From the NCBI GenBank assembly GCA_958009055.1, contig OY253651.1, positions 62,001 through 126,000 on the forward strand: a DNA stretch of 64,000 nt, in the 5' to 3' direction. Position 1 is the first letter of the stretch, and each line of letters starts with the position of its first letter. The position numbers and the translations under genes are program-made. The DNA is from Choricystis sp. odSpoLacu1. Taxonomy: Eukaryota; Chlorophyta; Trebouxiophyceae. Shown here one piece after another: positions 63,056-64,000 of the stretch. Under the pieces are notes generated by a model. It did not search any database. It worked only from the letters and a program-made list of their open reading frames with translations, and was not told the origin of the DNA.

Positions 63056-63235
63056 CACACGCAAAACAACCCTCACCTCCAGCGTGCCCAGTTTCAGGTC
63101 GGCCGACGCAGCCGCGGCGGCGGCAGCGCCCACGGGGCGGGCAGACACCGCGGTTCGCATCAGTCTCGCTGCGCCACGCGTGGCGGCGGCCAGCATCGGC
63201 GGGCGCGAGGCGGGCGGTGGCGCCGCGTGGTGCAT
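61134..63235 (-). CDS. SELO: SELO pseudokinase-fold AMPylase (selenoprotein O homologue, Cys form)
   Basis: Exons 63235-63077, 62908-61921 and 61817-61134 give about 609 residues with one base removed. SELO transfers AMP to proteins and acts in mitochondrial redox control. The leader (RLMRTAVSARPVGAAA) suits mitochondria. Conserved blocks are STFTSSLPGDPVKGGPTRQV, HPYAQNYGGHQFGSWAGQLG, FELQLKGAGRTPYSRFADGR, AVLRSSLREYVASEAMAAL and VHGVLNTDNLSV; IDYGPYGWLEAVDPYFTPNT follows. The C-terminus is LLSCSS, where selenoprotein O of animals has selenocysteine; here Cys, as in bacteria. The frame shifts by one extra base at G9 (62788-62796), between FSFVDPTPAPP and AVAGSPAYPAIPT. All exon phases then agree. 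Confidence 0.92.
62788..62796. repeat. G9 homopolymer at a SELO frame break
   Basis: C9 in the sense strand. One base fewer unites the conserved N-terminal and core blocks. Confidence 0.8.
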
Positions 63236-63385
63236 GCAGTGGTGCGTGCAGGCGCGCGAGGAGGAGGGAGAGAGAGAGGAGGGAAACAGCAGCGCGGATG
63301 TGCCGATGTTTTTTTTTTTTTTCTTTCCTTTTTCTTTTCTCGCTTTCTCCACTGCCTCCTTTCACAACCCGCCCTCCACCCTGCC

Positions 63386-63913
63386 TCACCCTCCTCCACC
63401 CTCCAGCAACCACGCCCGCACCCGATCCAGCGCCCTGTACCGGTGCGAGATCGCGTTTTTGGCGGCTCTCCCCATTTCCGCGTACGTCAGCCCTCCTCCC
63501 TCGTCCGGTTGGAACACGGGGTCCCACCCAAAGTCGGTGGGTCCGCGTGGCTCCACGATGGCACCCTTTGTGCTGCCCTCGAAGAGGATGGGGGTCGCGC
63601 CCGGGCCGGCAGCATAGGCAAAGATGCACAGAGCTTGTGCGGTTTTGTCGTCAAAGCCGGCCAGCAGTGCGTGCAGCCCGCCCGGCCCCACCGCCTTCAG
63701 AAACCACTTGACGTAGGGCCCCGGCAGGCCGCCCAATGCGTCAAAGCAGAGGGACGTGTCTTCGACGAGGGCGGGGCCGTTGACGGCGGTGGCGGCGGCG
63801 GCCGCTTTGGCGCGCGCGATGTCGGCGGGTGTGCCCTGCAGCTCTGGCAGGTCCAGGGGGGAGGAGGTGATTGTGACGGGGAGAGGGGCGCCGGCTGCGA
63901 GGATGGCGACGAC
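63386..63913 (-). CDS. ITPA: inosine/xanthosine triphosphate pyrophosphatase ITPA (5' partial)
   Basis: The visible exon codes 175 residues plus stop, from acceptor CAG at 63914-63916. The first exon (with the usual VTGN..K start) lies beyond the window. ITPA hydrolyses ITP, dITP and XTP to monophosphates to cleanse nucleotide pools. Diagnostic segments are [50 protein letters not shown] and [20 protein letters not shown], with the catalytic Glu/Asp and SHR intact. No leader can be judged. The upstream end at 64000 holds intron sequence with no convincing exon. Confidence 0.93.
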   Translation of the reverse strand, partial: VVAILAAGAPLPVTITSSPLDLPELQGTPADIARAKAAAAATAVNGPALVEDTSLCFDALGGLPGPYVKWFLKAVGPGGLHALLAGFDDKTAQALCIFAYAAGPGATPILFEGSTKGAIVEPRGPTDFGWDPVFQPDEGGGLTYAEMGRAAKNAISHRYRALDRVRAWLLEGGGG

Positions 63914-64000
63914 CTGGTGGGGAGAGGGAGGGTGGGAGGGTGTTTGGGTCGTGAGCTAGCCGACGAAAGGAAAAGCCAAAACATGACCTGCCCCCGCGCC

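Overview
This window is nuclear DNA of a compact, very GC-rich eukaryote, most likely a photosynthetic chlorophyte green alga. Evidence for this is the plastid Rieske protein with a presequence, an ALB3 thylakoid insertase, plastid/mitochondrial MnmA and a bacterial-type topoisomerase I. Spliceosomal GT-AG introns (usually GTGAG...CAG) are frequent. The chlorophyte-type polyadenylation element TGTAA lies downstream of many stops. I place about 35 protein genes in 64 kb, roughly one per 1.8 kb, on both strands with short intergenic gaps. I see no tRNA, rRNA, CRISPR array or transposon. The species cannot be named from the sequence alone.

Layout. 1-9 kb: a truncated FAD amine-oxidase/desaturase, a C2-domain protein, tRNA 2-thiouridylase (MnmA) and an MPND-like RAMA+JAMM deubiquitinase. 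9-20.6 kb: adenine phosphoribosyltransferase, the splicing WD40 protein PRL1/PLRG1, plastid Rieske protein PetC, replication factor CDC45, a TauE/SafE exporter and a mitochondrial-type carrier. 20.8-32.7 kb: an unrecognised Ala-rich ORF, TMEM209, LST8, a TPR protein, CHMP1, an ankyrin tail-anchored protein, a PPM1G-like PP2C, a DUF1349 protein, an HPP-family transporter and an ELMO protein. 32.7-47.7 kb: a type IA topoisomerase fused to three HMG boxes, an R2R3-MYB, a double-MAPR membrane protein, an EMB8/ABHD hydrolase, RPN6, ALB3 and a U2AF65-like splicing factor. 48-64 kb: an oxoglutarate/malate-type carrier, an SLC26/SULTR sulfate transporter, a CLC exchanger, a Nudix hydrolase, an SnRK2-like kinase, an SPX-less VTC polyphosphate polymerase, selenoprotein-O homologue SELO and the 3' part of ITPA.

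The genes are unrelated housekeeping and organelle functions, not an operon or island. The most striking global feature is that at least nine genes have reading frames that switch inside coding sequence. The switches mostly occur exactly at C/G homopolymers or GC-dinucleotide tracts. In each of these nine genes, correcting one base per break makes the summed exon length divisible by three. The direction is usually one extra base. This looks like consensus indel error, but it must be known before any protein from this contig is used. The most interesting biology is the topoisomerase I-HMG fusion, the RAMA-JAMM protein, and a few perfect hairpins at gene 3' ends.
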